From Nanobdellota archaeon (lineage in GTDB: Archaea > Nanobdellota > Nanobdellia > Pacearchaeales > GW2011-AR1), in assembly GCA_024654505.1 (NCBI GenBank), contig JANLHN010000002.1, forward strand, positions 1-39,400: 39,400 nucleotides of DNA. The letters are read 5' to 3'. The notes below the pieces were generated by a model that saw only the letters and a program-made list of their open reading frames with translations, ran no database searches and had not been told where the DNA came from. Positions within the stretch are counted from its first letter, which is position 1. Every line of letters begins with the position of its first letter. The position numbers and the translations under genes were made by a program. Shown piece by piece: positions 10,061 through 17,923 of this stretch.

Positions 10061-10196
10061 TTTCTGCCTCCGCCAATGCTTCAATTGCAGTTTCAATTAC
10101 ATGGGATTTATTTCTGTACTTACTATTTTTTAGAATTTTTTCTATAGTCTTTACTATAGACTCCTCAACTGTTGCAGAGATTCTTGTTTTAACCAT
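10053..10196 (-). CDS. Ribbon-helix-helix (CopG/Arc-like) regulator, 47 aa
   Basis: This short reading frame starts with ATG at 10196 and encodes 47 aa. The pattern is a classic ribbon-helix-helix: a short strand (KTRISATV), helix A (EESIVKTIEKILKN), a turn, and helix B opening with NKSHVIETAIEALAEAE. Such proteins bind DNA as dimers through the strand and often repress their own operon. The gene is the first of the surface-protein operon and overlaps the next gene by 8 nt. A TATA-like CATTTATG about 24 nt upstream suggests a leaderless mRNA. The upstream region contains repeated GTAATA sites, a plausible operator. The family assignment is strong from pattern; the target and regulatory sign are inference. 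Confidence 0.75.
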   Translation of the reverse strand: MVKTRISATVEESIVKTIEKILKNSKYRNKSHVIETAIEALAEAENE

Positions 10197-10258
10197 TTTG
10201 CACTGCTCCCACTGCATAAATGGTTTCATGGAACATTTTTAATTTTGCTTTTACAATG

Positions 10259-10334
10259 GTAATACTCCGTAATATTTTGTATTACTAAATATATTTTGTA
10301 ATATTTAATAATATTTAGTCATATTAAGTAATAC
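10259..10334. promoter_or_regulatory. Phased GTAATA repeats, likely regulator operator
   Basis: GTAATA-type half-sites occur at 10259, 10269, 10279 (inverted, GTATTAC), 10298 and 10328, so spacings are about 10, 10, 19 and 30 bp, close to one, one, two and three helical turns. The sites at 10269 and 10279 form an inverted repeat. The block lies between the PCNA 3' end and the small ribbon-helix-helix gene, upstream of that gene's TATA-like element. Binding by that protein is inference from position and spacing. Confidence 0.5.
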
Positions 10335-10370
10335 TTTAGATATTTAAATGTTTTTATTCAGTTCTTAGAA

Positions 10371-11093
10371 TTAATCGTTTTCAACTCTTGGGGCTAGAAC
10401 AAATCCTATTCCCATCTTCTCTCCAGGGAAGTCAAGTCTTAGAGGATAATCATCTGAGAAGTTTACAACGACTGTGTCAGAGGTTTTTGCCGCTTTAATG
10501 AATTTCATTAGATATTCTAAGGAGTATTTTGACTTTGCTATCCCCTTTATTTTTGCTTCATCTCCAGAAAATTCGGCTCTTGCAGAATTTAGCTTTCCTA
10601 TTCCCTCAATCATAAAGAAACCCTCTCCAGCGATTAGGGAGCAGGAGTCTGCGACCACTCTTGCGTCTTCAATTGCTTGTGAAAAACTAATTGAATCAAG
10701 CTCTACTCTTGCTCCGAAAATTAATTCGGGTATGTCTTTGTCTTCATGTTCGATGTCAATTAAGGCTAGGGTGAAGACTCTTTTTATTTTATCAAAGATA
10801 GAGATTTTTAATTGATTATCTTCTTGTTCTAGAACAATACTTGAAGACAAAGAAGCTCTTTTTAGAATCCGTTTTAGGTCATCGAGATTTACTCCCCAGA
10901 CCTCTTTGCCTGTTTCATATTGGGAGAAGGATTCTTTTGGCAGTCTGAATATTACTAGGGCTACATTTGCGGGGTCAACAGCCACTATGCTTAATCCATC
11001 TTCTAAAAGTTTGATTCTCACCTCAGTTACAACCTCAGAAATGATAGATATTGCGTCGCTTAGCAATTTTGGTTTGTCCATCTTTAGTATCAT
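10371..11093 (-). CDS. pcn: DNA polymerase sliding clamp (PCNA)
   Basis: At 240 aa this is the normal length for archaeal PCNA, the ring-shaped homotrimer that tethers DNA polymerase, ligase, FEN1 and other partners to DNA. Family features include an N-terminal domain with GLSIVAVDPANVALVIFRL, the central LDDLKRILKRA segment, an acidic interdomain linker (IEHEDKDIPEL), and the C-terminal half ending in LRLDFPGEKMGIGFVLAP. ATG 11093 lies about 25 nt from a TATA box (CTTTAAAAAC, 11114-11123), consistent with a leaderless mRNA. A 22-bp palindrome directly upstream of that TATA box suggests regulated transcription. The gene is divergent from primase. Two partners of the same replication machinery, primase and DNA ligase (29107-30798), are in the window. 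Confidence 0.95.
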   Translation of the reverse strand: MILKMDKPKLLSDAISIISEVVTEVRIKLLEDGLSIVAVDPANVALVIFRLPKESFSQYETGKEVWGVNLDDLKRILKRASLSSSIVLEQEDNQLKISIFDKIKRVFTLALIDIEHEDKDIPELIFGARVELDSISFSQAIEDARVVADSCSLIAGEGFFMIEGIGKLNSARAEFSGDEAKIKGIAKSKYSLEYLMKFIKAAKTSDTVVVNFSDDYPLRLDFPGEKMGIGFVLAPRVEND

Positions 11094-11124
11094 AATCGAG
11101 AAGGGAGGGGGAAGTTTTTAAAGT

Positions 11125-11146
11125 ATGTTGTAATAGACTACAACAT
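11125..11146. promoter_or_regulatory. 22-bp palindrome next to the PCNA TATA box
   Basis: Perfect 8-bp arms ATGTTGTA and TACAACAT are separated by 6 bp. The palindrome abuts the upstream side of the PCNA TATA box, where TFB contacts the BRE. A protein bound here could block or aid TFB/TBP loading. The geometry (8-6-8) is the same as at the TrmB-family promoter at 37099-37120, with a different sequence. Confidence 0.5.
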
Positions 11147-11243
11147 TCATTTTAGTACGTTCTCGTTGTGCTCGCTTTCGCACTTAAGGATTGTTGTGAT
11201 AGATATACAAATAGTTTATTAACAAAAAGAGTGTGAAATATGT

Positions 11244-12824
11244 ATGGCTCCATACCAGACAGAACCGCTTTCGAAAGTGCAGGTTGTAGCTCTATCTCAT
11301 TATGCGCGGAAGGACATTCAAGAGGTAATGTTTGAGTTTTGTAAGCATAGGGAAACTGTGGCTAACTTTAACAATAAGTTTTTTGCTAAGAGGCCGGATT
11401 GTCTTGATTACCCTACTGATGTTTTTACTTCTGCAAAGCAGGGAGCGACCTCATTTCATTGTTCTGAGGAACTTTGGGAGAACCCTCTAGACATTAATAC
11501 AGACATGACTCCAGAGCAATATAATAAAATTAAGATTGGTTGGGATTTTTTGATTGATATTGATTCTCCTTTTTTGGATTATGGGAAGATTGCCGCTCGT
11601 TTGCTGATTAAAGAATTGGAGCGCCATGGGGTGAGGAATTATGGGATAAAGTTTTCTGGTTCTAAGGGTTTTCATATTCTTGTTCCATTCAAAGCATTTC
11701 CAAAAGAATTTGATGGAGAACTAACAAAGGATAAATTTCCAGAGTGGCCTAGATTAATCGCAGGATATCTTTTTAGTAGGATTAAAGATGCAATGAATGA
11801 GGAAATATTCAAACTAAGTAGTCGGGAAAAGCTAGAAGAGAAGGGAGAGCTTATATCTGAACACCTTTGTCCATCTTGTGGTAACCCCTCTGGAAAAAAA
11901 GTAATTGGGATTTATGAGTGTAGGGATAAAGTTAGATGTAAGGGGAGAGTAGAGAGCATGGTGTCTAATAGGAAAGAGATGATTTGCCCTTCTTGTAATG
12001 ATAAGATGGACAGGGTTGAAAAAAAGGAAATTTTCTATTGTGATTCTTGTAAAATTAATACTGCGAAAATTGAAGCCAAGGGAAGTGGTATGAGGGGTGG
12101 TGAAAAAAGACTTCTTCATGAAAAAGAAAAATTTAGAACTGAGGAGACTATGAAATCTACGGAAGATTCGGTAGATATAGTTCTTGTTTCTCCCAGACAT
12201 TTGTTTAGGGCCCCCTATTCTCTTCATGAAAAAACTGCATTTGCTTCAATTGTTTTGGGGAAGGAAGACATTCAAAATTTCAAACCTTCTGATGCTGACC
12301 CATTAAAAATAAACAAAACTAAATCTTTTATGCCTAAAAGTATTGAGGGGGAGGCAAGGTCGTTGCTTGTTCAGGCGATAGATTGGGGAAGAGAGAATGC
12401 TCCAAAAGAAAAGACAAAGAAGTACACTGGAGAACCAATTGATTTAGGGGGATTGACAATTACTGAGGACATGTTCCCCCCAGTTATTAAAAAGATTCTT
12501 GAAGGTGTTAAAAGTGATGGGAGGAAAAGGGCTCTTTCTTTTTTACTTTCTTTTTTTACTAGTTTGGAGTTTCCACAAGATTTTATCGAAGAGAAGATTG
12601 ATGCTTGGAATAAGAAGAATTATCATCCTTTAAAGATGGGATATATTAAATCTCAAATTGTATGGTACATCAAGAATAAAAGACTACCTCCAAATTATGG
12701 TAATCCTATCTATAAATTGTTTGGGATAAATTCCCCACCAGAACCTGGGATGAAGAACCCTATTAACTATACTATTAAGATGGCAATGAGGGCGAAGGGG
12801 AAGAAGGGAAAAAGAGAAGATTAG
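11244..12824 (+). CDS. priS: Single-chain DNA primase: PriS catalytic domain fused to a PriL-like C-terminus
   Basis: This is 526 aa and makes RNA/DNA primers for replication. The catalytic Asp pair is in FLIDIDSP (D105, D107). SGSKGFHILV (138-147) and D311 with RAPYSLHEKT (322-331) match the other archaeo-eukaryotic primase motifs. An insert at about 208-270 has several Cys pairs (CPSC, CRDKVRC, CPSC, CDSC) and probably binds zinc. Residues about 410-495 (FPPVIKKILEGVKSDGRKRA, then YHPLKMGYIKSQIVWYI) resemble the PriL C-terminal domain but lack its iron-sulfur Cys. No separate priL is in the window. Single-chain primases are known from Nanoarchaeum and other DPANN. A TATA-like TTTATTAAC about 26 nt upstream supports ATG 11244. 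Confidence 0.85.
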   Translation: MAPYQTEPLSKVQVVALSHYARKDIQEVMFEFCKHRETVANFNNKFFAKRPDCLDYPTDVFTSAKQGATSFHCSEELWENPLDINTDMTPEQYNKIKIGWDFLIDIDSPFLDYGKIAARLLIKELERHGVRNYGIKFSGSKGFHILVPFKAFPKEFDGELTKDKFPEWPRLIAGYLFSRIKDAMNEEIFKLSSREKLEEKGELISEHLCPSCGNPSGKKVIGIYECRDKVRCKGRVESMVSNRKEMICPSCNDKMDRVEKKEIFYCDSCKINTAKIEAKGSGMRGGEKRLLHEKEKFRTEETMKSTEDSVDIVLVSPRHLFRAPYSLHEKTAFASIVLGKEDIQNFKPSDADPLKINKTKSFMPKSIEGEARSLLVQAIDWGRENAPKEKTKKYTGEPIDLGGLTITEDMFPPVIKKILEGVKSDGRKRALSFLLSFFTSLEFPQDFIEEKIDAWNKKNYHPLKMGYIKSQIVWYIKNKRLPPNYGNPIYKLFGINSPPEPGMKNPINYTIKMAMRAKGKKGKRED

Positions 12825-12871
12825 TTTCCAAATGTAACAATATTTATAAATGAGGAACCTCTTAACCTAAT

Positions 12872-14695
12872 ATGAGAAAAGTTGGTGTATCAATTATAAT
12901 TCTGTTAGTTATGGCATTTGGTTTTGTTGCTGCAGCAGAATCTCAACAAAATGTAAGTAAAGTTGAGAAAGGGTTTGAATGTTTAGAAGAGAAAGTGGGA
13001 GATTGTTCGGCTTTGACTACTCAAGAAATTGCATTAACAATTTTGGCTACTCCAAATGATAATGTTTTTGATGATTGTGTTGCGGAGTTAAAAGATAGGA
13101 AGGCAAGCGATCATTGGGGAAATGTTCGGGATACTTCTCTTGCTATTTTAGCTTTACATCATGCGGGAGAATCTACTCAGGTTGCTGAAGAATGGCTTCT
13201 TAATCAGACTAGAACCCCTACAGAACTTGAGTGGTATCTTGAACAAGATTCTAATTCTGAGACAGAATGTTCTTTTGGATATGATGCGAATAGTTATAAT
13301 GTAATTATTGGGGAAAACAAAAAACTTGAGAGTAATGCTGGTTCATGTTTAACTAGAGCACAATCTAACTTTTGGTTAAAGATTTCTCCAACATGTTATG
13401 ATAATGAATTTTCAGTCGAGTGTGACAAAGATTTTATTGCAACTCTTTTATATAAAAATACTAATTCTCCTACAATCCATATTTTAGAAGGAACGGATTC
13501 CTCTCCAGCATATGGTTCTATCAAATTAAAAGTAAATTCAAAATGTTTTGGAACCGGCTCATGTGAATATGAGGCTACTGCTTGGGCAACTATTGCTCTC
13601 CTAAAAACAGGACATGATGTTTCTGATTATATTCCTTATATTGTTGCTATTGCAGAGACTAATGAAAGGTTCCTTCCAGCTGCTTTTATTTATATGGCGA
13701 CGAGTTATAATGATTATGCGACAAAATTGGTTTCTGATGTTAAATTAGGGAATTATTGGCTGGCTGCTGGTTCTGCCTATGATAAGTTTTATGATACTGC
13801 TCTAGCTCTTGTTGCATTGGGGAGTTCTTCTTCCGAACAAGTTGTAAAATCTAAGGATTGGTTATTGTTTTCACAAGCAACCACTGGTTGCTGGCAAAAT
13901 TCTATAAGAGATACAGCGATAGTCTTGTGGGGAATTGAAGGTCGTGCCGGTAAGTCTGGTGGTGGAGGGGGTGGAGGAAGCACAACTCTTTGTGGAGAAG
14001 CTAATTATTTTTGTATTCCTACGGGAGATTGTCCCTCTGCTGAAAATGTGGGGAATAATTATTTTTGTAATTCATTGTCAGAGACTTGTTGTATGAATGA
14101 AAACTTGAAGACATGTTCTGGTTATGGTGGAGAAGTTTGTACAGGAGATTCGGTTTGTACAGGTAATGAGAGACGGTCTTCCGATGTTGAAGCATGTTGT
14201 ACTGGAGAATGTGTTGTTAGGCCTCAAGAGACTGAGTGTGAGGCAAACTTCTATTATTGTATGGATTCTTGCTTAGATTCACAAGAATCTGCAGGGAATT
14301 ATGCTTGTGATGGTGCCCAGGTTTGTTGTAGGACAAAGACAACATCTACTTCGACTTCTGGAAGCAGTTTGTGGTGGTTATGGGTTTTGATAATTCTTGT
14401 TGTTATTGCCATTGTAATGTGGATATTTAGAGAGAATATTAGGATGATGTGGTTTAAAATGAAGTCGGGAGTTAAGAAAGAGGATGGAGCAGGCCCAGGC
14501 CCTGGAGGACCAGGTTTTGGACCACGACCAGGAATGCCACCACGAGGGATGCCACCAAGGAGAATGATACCACGACCAGGAATGCCTCCCCAGGGAGCAC
14601 CGGCCGGAGCACAGCGACCACAGGCAAGAGGTTATGATAGAAGAGACAGAGCAATGTCTGACACATTCAAGAAGCTAAGAGATATGTCTGGGTAA
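12872..14695 (+). CDS. Membrane-anchored surface protein: alpha/alpha-barrel repeats, Cys-rich modules, Pro/Gly-rich tail
   Basis: This is 607 aa. A signal peptide (residues 1-22) precedes repeats of the prenyltransferase/terpenoid-cyclase-like alpha/alpha type (DTSLAILALHHAG, ATAWATIALLKTG, FYDTALALVALGS, IRDTAIVLWGIEG), covering about residues 45-360. A run of seven Gly links to three Cys-rich modules (each with a CC pair, e.g. ETCCMN, ACCTGEC, QVCCR). Then come a membrane helix near 500-520 (LWWLWVLIILVVIAIVMWIF) and a cytosolic tail rich in PGMPPRG-type repeats ending in charged residues. The topology is type I. The barrel might bind ligand or protein; no catalytic residues are evident. 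A TATA box (ATTTATAAATG, about 12842-12852) lies about 25 nt upstream. It shares the Cys module and TM-tail design with the gene at 15419-16717. Confidence 0.75.
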   Translation: MRKVGVSIIILLVMAFGFVAAAESQQNVSKVEKGFECLEEKVGDCSALTTQEIALTILATPNDNVFDDCVAELKDRKASDHWGNVRDTSLAILALHHAGESTQVAEEWLLNQTRTPTELEWYLEQDSNSETECSFGYDANSYNVIIGENKKLESNAGSCLTRAQSNFWLKISPTCYDNEFSVECDKDFIATLLYKNTNSPTIHILEGTDSSPAYGSIKLKVNSKCFGTGSCEYEATAWATIALLKTGHDVSDYIPYIVAIAETNERFLPAAFIYMATSYNDYATKLVSDVKLGNYWLAAGSAYDKFYDTALALVALGSSSSEQVVKSKDWLLFSQATTGCWQNSIRDTAIVLWGIEGRAGKSGGGGGGGSTTLCGEANYFCIPTGDCPSAENVGNNYFCNSLSETCCMNENLKTCSGYGGEVCTGDSVCTGNERRSSDVEACCTGECVVRPQETECEANFYYCMDSCLDSQESAGNYACDGAQVCCRTKTTSTSTSGSSLWWLWVLIILVVIAIVMWIFRENIRMMWFKMKSGVKKEDGAGPGPGGPGFGPRPGMPPRGMPPRRMIPRPGMPPQGAPAGAQRPQARGYDRRDRAMSDTFKKLRDMSG

Positions 14696-14698
14696 GAT

Positions 14699-15337
14699 TT
14701 ATCTTATTAAAATTCCTTGTTTTTCTTTTAATGTTTCAACTGCTTCTCTCGTTCTTATTACAAAGTGATCATGTAAATCTCTTCTAATTCCAATATTTGG
14801 GAAATCTCCTAAAGAAGTTATTTGTTCTAAATTTGGTTGTCTTAATAATTCCATTTCAGGAAGAACCTCTAACATCCAAGAGGTCTGATGGGGAGGATTT
14901 TTTCTTGCTATTTCCTCAATTTCCTTATAATTGTGAGCTCCCCCTTGATAATCTCTGCATTCGAGGAGAGAACAAACCGCGTCTACAGCACCCAAAAGCA
15001 TATCTTCTTCAGAAGCTTCTTGAACTGGCCTTGTTTTATCATTAGGGTCTGGTTCATTCCACATTCTATGGTGATATTGTTGTCTATGTAATTTTAATGC
15101 AGGGAGTATATAGGTTTCAAAATCTGGTCTTGGTTTTCTGTATTGTAATGCTAAGCCTTTTACTATCTCCCAATCATATTTGTTCCATAGACCAACTAAA
15201 TCATGGGGCCTTTCAGGGTCTTTATTCCCTAGACCCAATTTACCTAAAAAATATTCTACATGACAAGAATGTTGAAGGGTTGAAACTAGCCACCTCCTTA
15301 TTTCATCCTTGGTTGGAGTCAATACCTTTCCCATCAT
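14699..15337 (-). CDS. Hypothetical His-rich protein, possibly DUF5662/HD-like
   Basis: This is 212 aa, apparently cytosolic (no signal or membrane segment). It contains many His and acidic residues: LQHSCHVEYFLGKLG, RPHDLVGLWNKYDWE, LKLHRQQYHHRMW, KNPPHQTSW and LHDHFVIR. The HD pair and the following HxxxxHH pattern recall metal-dependent HD-like or DUF5662-type proteins, but I cannot confirm the family. The gene converges with the membrane protein upstream, leaving only 3 nt between the two stop codons, and it diverges from the surface protein at 15419. Two consecutive ATG codons are possible starts. A TTATTATACTG stretch upstream (about 15368-15378) could hold its promoter. Confidence 0.6.
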   Translation of the reverse strand: MMGKVLTPTKDEIRRWLVSTLQHSCHVEYFLGKLGLGNKDPERPHDLVGLWNKYDWEIVKGLALQYRKPRPDFETYILPALKLHRQQYHHRMWNEPDPNDKTRPVQEASEEDMLLGAVDAVCSLLECRDYQGGAHNYKEIEEIARKNPPHQTSWMLEVLPEMELLRQPNLEQITSLGDFPNIGIRRDLHDHFVIRTREAVETLKEKQGILIR

Positions 15338-15418
15338 AATTGGCTGGTAAATTTGCAGTTAAAAGGTTTATTATACTGTAATGCCAAAATTTATTAACGT
15401 GTTAAACCGTTCTTGATT

Positions 15419-16717
15419 ATGAAAAAGTGTGTGGTATTATTATCTTTTGTTTTGTTTATTTCATTGGCTTCGGCTGTGCCAACATTGATTCTTCAACATA
15501 ACGAAACATTTGCGGGAGAGACTGTTTTTGGACGTATAGAAACTGTAGGGGAATTTGTTAGTGCTGTTTCCCCTTCAGACATCACTTTTTTTGAGGGTAG
15601 AAAAGAGGTCTCTTTTGAGCACGATATTATTTTTTATGATGGTGTTTATTATTTTTATGTTTATACTACAAGGGTTGGGGAATTTAACATGAAGGTCTCA
15701 AAGGTTTTATATAAGGAGGCAGAGATTTTGGGGGAGAAAACTTTTGATGTTCTACTAAATGTAACTGGAGGGAGTCATTTTTCTGAAGAGGCCAACGAGA
15801 CTGTTAGAGATAGTCTCTCAATAAAACCAGGGTTTTTCTTTTCTGTTCAAGATCCCACTATTAAACTTATTAATAAGGGAACCTCTTTTCTGAATGTTAG
15901 TTTTGGAGAGGATATTGTTTCTCTTAAACCTTTAGAGTCTAAAGAAATTAGTTTTATTCCAGAATCTGCATTTTCTTTTGCTAATTTCTCTACATATAAG
16001 GATTTTTCTGTACCTATAATTTATCTTTCCGCAAATGGGAGTGTTTATGTTGCTCCCGATGGTGCATTACTCCTTCGGTCGGACCCAAGAATTATATTTG
16101 CTAATATAATTATTGGAGACTCCACAGAAATAGTTCTACAGTTTTTTAATTTGGGAGATGAGAATATCACCGGAGTTTCGGTTGTTTCTCCTTATGATTT
16201 TATTGGTTTTGAGGATTTTTCAGAACTTCCTGCACGGGGTATTCAAAATCTTACTTTGAAAATTTCTCCAGAAGAGGGAGGCCATATAGGGGGCCATTTA
16301 GAGGTTAATTATTCACAATTCAATAAAAGTCATCAAATAACTATTCCAATTAGCCTTTTTGTTTTGCCAAAGGAAAGTAATGTTAGTGATTTCAATGTAT
16401 CTGGAGAGACTTGTGCCAGTGAGGGTGGACAAATTTGTCCAGAGTCTTGTGATGGTAGGGCAATGTTTACTGATGATGAGAAATATTGTTGTTTAGGGAA
16501 TTGTGTTCCCTATAGTAATGATGGGGGAATAACGCCCAACCCTAGTGGAGGACTTGGATGGCTTTGGGGGATATTAATATTTTTGGTTCTTGGTGTTGTG
16601 GGATATTTTATTTGGAAGAAATATAACCAGACAAAACCTGCAGAAGCTGAGGAAAAGTTAGATGAGTCTGCAAAGAGTTATTCTACGAGGATAAGTGGCG
16701 GAATTCAGAGAAGCTGA
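15419..16717 (+). CDS. Type I membrane surface protein with beta domains and a C-terminal Cys module
   Basis: This is 432 aa from ATG 15419. The earlier TTG at 15413 is less likely, because a TATA-like TTTATTAACG lies about 25-28 nt upstream of the ATG. A signal peptide (MKKCVVLLSFVLFISLASA) is followed by beta-rich regions with many potential N-glycosylation sites (NETF, NVTG, NFS, NLT). A Cys module (EGGQICPESCDG...YCCLGNC) sits near residues 340-370. Then come a Gly/Pro linker, a membrane helix (LGWLWGILIFLVLGVVGYFI) and a short charged cytosolic tail. The Cys module matches the second module of the protein at 12872-14695 (GGEVCTGDSVC...ACCTGEC), so the two are related by module sharing. 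It is probably an envelope protein. Ligand and partners are unknown. Confidence 0.7.
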   Translation: MKKCVVLLSFVLFISLASAVPTLILQHNETFAGETVFGRIETVGEFVSAVSPSDITFFEGRKEVSFEHDIIFYDGVYYFYVYTTRVGEFNMKVSKVLYKEAEILGEKTFDVLLNVTGGSHFSEEANETVRDSLSIKPGFFFSVQDPTIKLINKGTSFLNVSFGEDIVSLKPLESKEISFIPESAFSFANFSTYKDFSVPIIYLSANGSVYVAPDGALLLRSDPRIIFANIIIGDSTEIVLQFFNLGDENITGVSVVSPYDFIGFEDFSELPARGIQNLTLKISPEEGGHIGGHLEVNYSQFNKSHQITIPISLFVLPKESNVSDFNVSGETCASEGGQICPESCDGRAMFTDDEKYCCLGNCVPYSNDGGITPNPSGGLGWLWGILIFLVLGVVGYFIWKKYNQTKPAEAEEKLDESAKSYSTRISGGIQRS

Positions 16718-16757
16718 TTACAATAATCTTTTTAAACTTCTCTGTGGGGGTGTTTTT

Positions 16758-17384
16758 ATGGCTGATGAAGAAACCAGTGAAAAAAAGCCCCAAAGAGAGA
16801 AAAGACTAATTTTGGATGGTTCTCCTTGTGATACTAATTATTTCGATAGAACATTACTTACTTTAGCACAAGCAAGAGGGAGGGGAAGGGAAATTTGTCC
16901 AAGGTATAATGAATGTAATACCCATCCTGGACCTTATTGTTCATTACAATCTGGATTAGATATTGCAAAATATGTTGTTCAAGGACAAACCTTGGAAAAG
17001 AATGTGAGGGACTTTTCAGTTGCTGGCGATTTTTTGAATGACCCTTTTATTTATTCTGTTAATAGAAGAGATTTTCCTGTTGCACAGGGAAGGGCAAGAT
17101 TTGTCCGAGCTGCCGAGGGTTTTGCAAGGGTTGTATTGTTAATGGATCCTTTTGAATCTACAACTGGAGATTGCGATAAATGTCTTGGCCCGAAAACCAA
17201 AACAAGTGTGATTGATTCAATCCACGATGGACCTTTTCCTCTTTCAGGTAGTGGAAGGACTATTCAGAGAGAAGTCGAATATTGTGCTGATTGTGAGCCT
17301 ACTCCTTGCGGGGGATTTCTCAAAGAAGATCCTCGTGATAAGGCAGAAAGAGAATTTTTAAAGAGACTTCGAGATTCTAGGTAA
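16758..17384 (+). CDS. Hypothetical Cys-containing cytosolic protein
   Basis: This is 208 aa from ATG 16758, chosen because TTTTTAAAC (about 16729-16737) sits at TATA distance; longer in-frame sequence from 16695 would run into the preceding gene. It has no signal peptide or membrane helix. It carries Cys pairs that could bind zinc or an iron-sulfur cluster: CPRYNECNTHPGPYC, CDKCLG and CADCEPTPC. The N-terminus is charged (DEETSEKKPQREKR) and the C-terminus is Lys/Arg/Glu-rich. A central part (PVAQGRARFVRAAEGFARVV) looks alpha-helical. I do not recognise the family. It lies downstream of the surface protein on the same strand but seems to have its own promoter, and it converges with the gene at 17402. 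Confidence 0.6.
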   Translation: MADEETSEKKPQREKRLILDGSPCDTNYFDRTLLTLAQARGRGREICPRYNECNTHPGPYCSLQSGLDIAKYVVQGQTLEKNVRDFSVAGDFLNDPFIYSVNRRDFPVAQGRARFVRAAEGFARVVLLMDPFESTTGDCDKCLGPKTKTSVIDSIHDGPFPLSGSGRTIQREVEYCADCEPTPCGGFLKEDPRDKAEREFLKRLRDSR

Positions 17385-17401
17385 TACTGAATTTTTAGTA
17401 G

Positions 17402-17899
17402 TTATTTCTTCTTTTTCTTGACTACTTTCTTTTTGATTGCAGTTTTCTTTTTTACTTCTTTTTTCTTTGGGATTTTTATTTGCACTTCTGGTTTATGTCC
17501 TGCCTTTTGTAGTTCGGCGGTTAATTGGTTTATTTTAAATTGGGCAATTTTTGCAATTTCATCATAACGATGCATCCTTCCAGAGATGTTGTTTAAAAGG
17601 TTTGTTGCTTCTGGTGCGTCCATTATTACGCTTGATGGTTCAATAACTTCCACCGAAGAAGGCATAAAGTCAAACATTGTTTCACTTAATCTGGCAAAGT
17701 TTTGAGTTTCAAAATCAGCTTCGGCAAAACAAGTGTAAATTCCTTTAGAATCTTTAATCTCTGCAGGTTCACTAACTGTTATTGAATGAACTTCTATATC
17801 ATTAACTTTTCTTAGAATTTCTATATGTTCAGTCAACTTCTCTTTTACATGTTGGGGAGGCATCCCCGCCATTTCAACAATCATTATTGCACGTATCAT
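17402..17899 (-). CDS. Hypothetical protein with Lys-rich tail
   Basis: This is 165 aa. The first 85 residues (MIRAIMIVEMAGMPPQHVKE, then ...VEVIEPSSVIM) look like an alternating beta/alpha fold, perhaps ferredoxin- or ACT-like. A helical stretch follows (DEIAKIAQFKINQLTAELQKAG), then a strongly basic tail of about 25 residues, mostly Lys with Val/Ile. The tail suggests nucleic-acid or ribosome contact. I recall similar proteins as conserved hypotheticals in DPANN genomes, without a known function. A TATA box (GTTTTAAAAACT, about 17914-17925) overlaps the end of the upstream gene and supports a leaderless start at 17899. Confidence 0.65.
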   Translation of the reverse strand: MIRAIMIVEMAGMPPQHVKEKLTEHIEILRKVNDIEVHSITVSEPAEIKDSKGIYTCFAEADFETQNFARLSETMFDFMPSSVEVIEPSSVIMDAPEATNLLNNISGRMHRYDEIAKIAQFKINQLTAELQKAGHKPEVQIKIPKKKEVKKKTAIKKKVVKKKKK

Positions 17900-17923
17900 A
17901 TTTTATGGAATGGGAGGGAGTTT

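Noticed and set aside
11160-11195. Third full copy of the dispersed hairpin element
   Set aside because: Only TGCTCGCTTT matches and the stem is 4 bp, so it was not counted as a copy.
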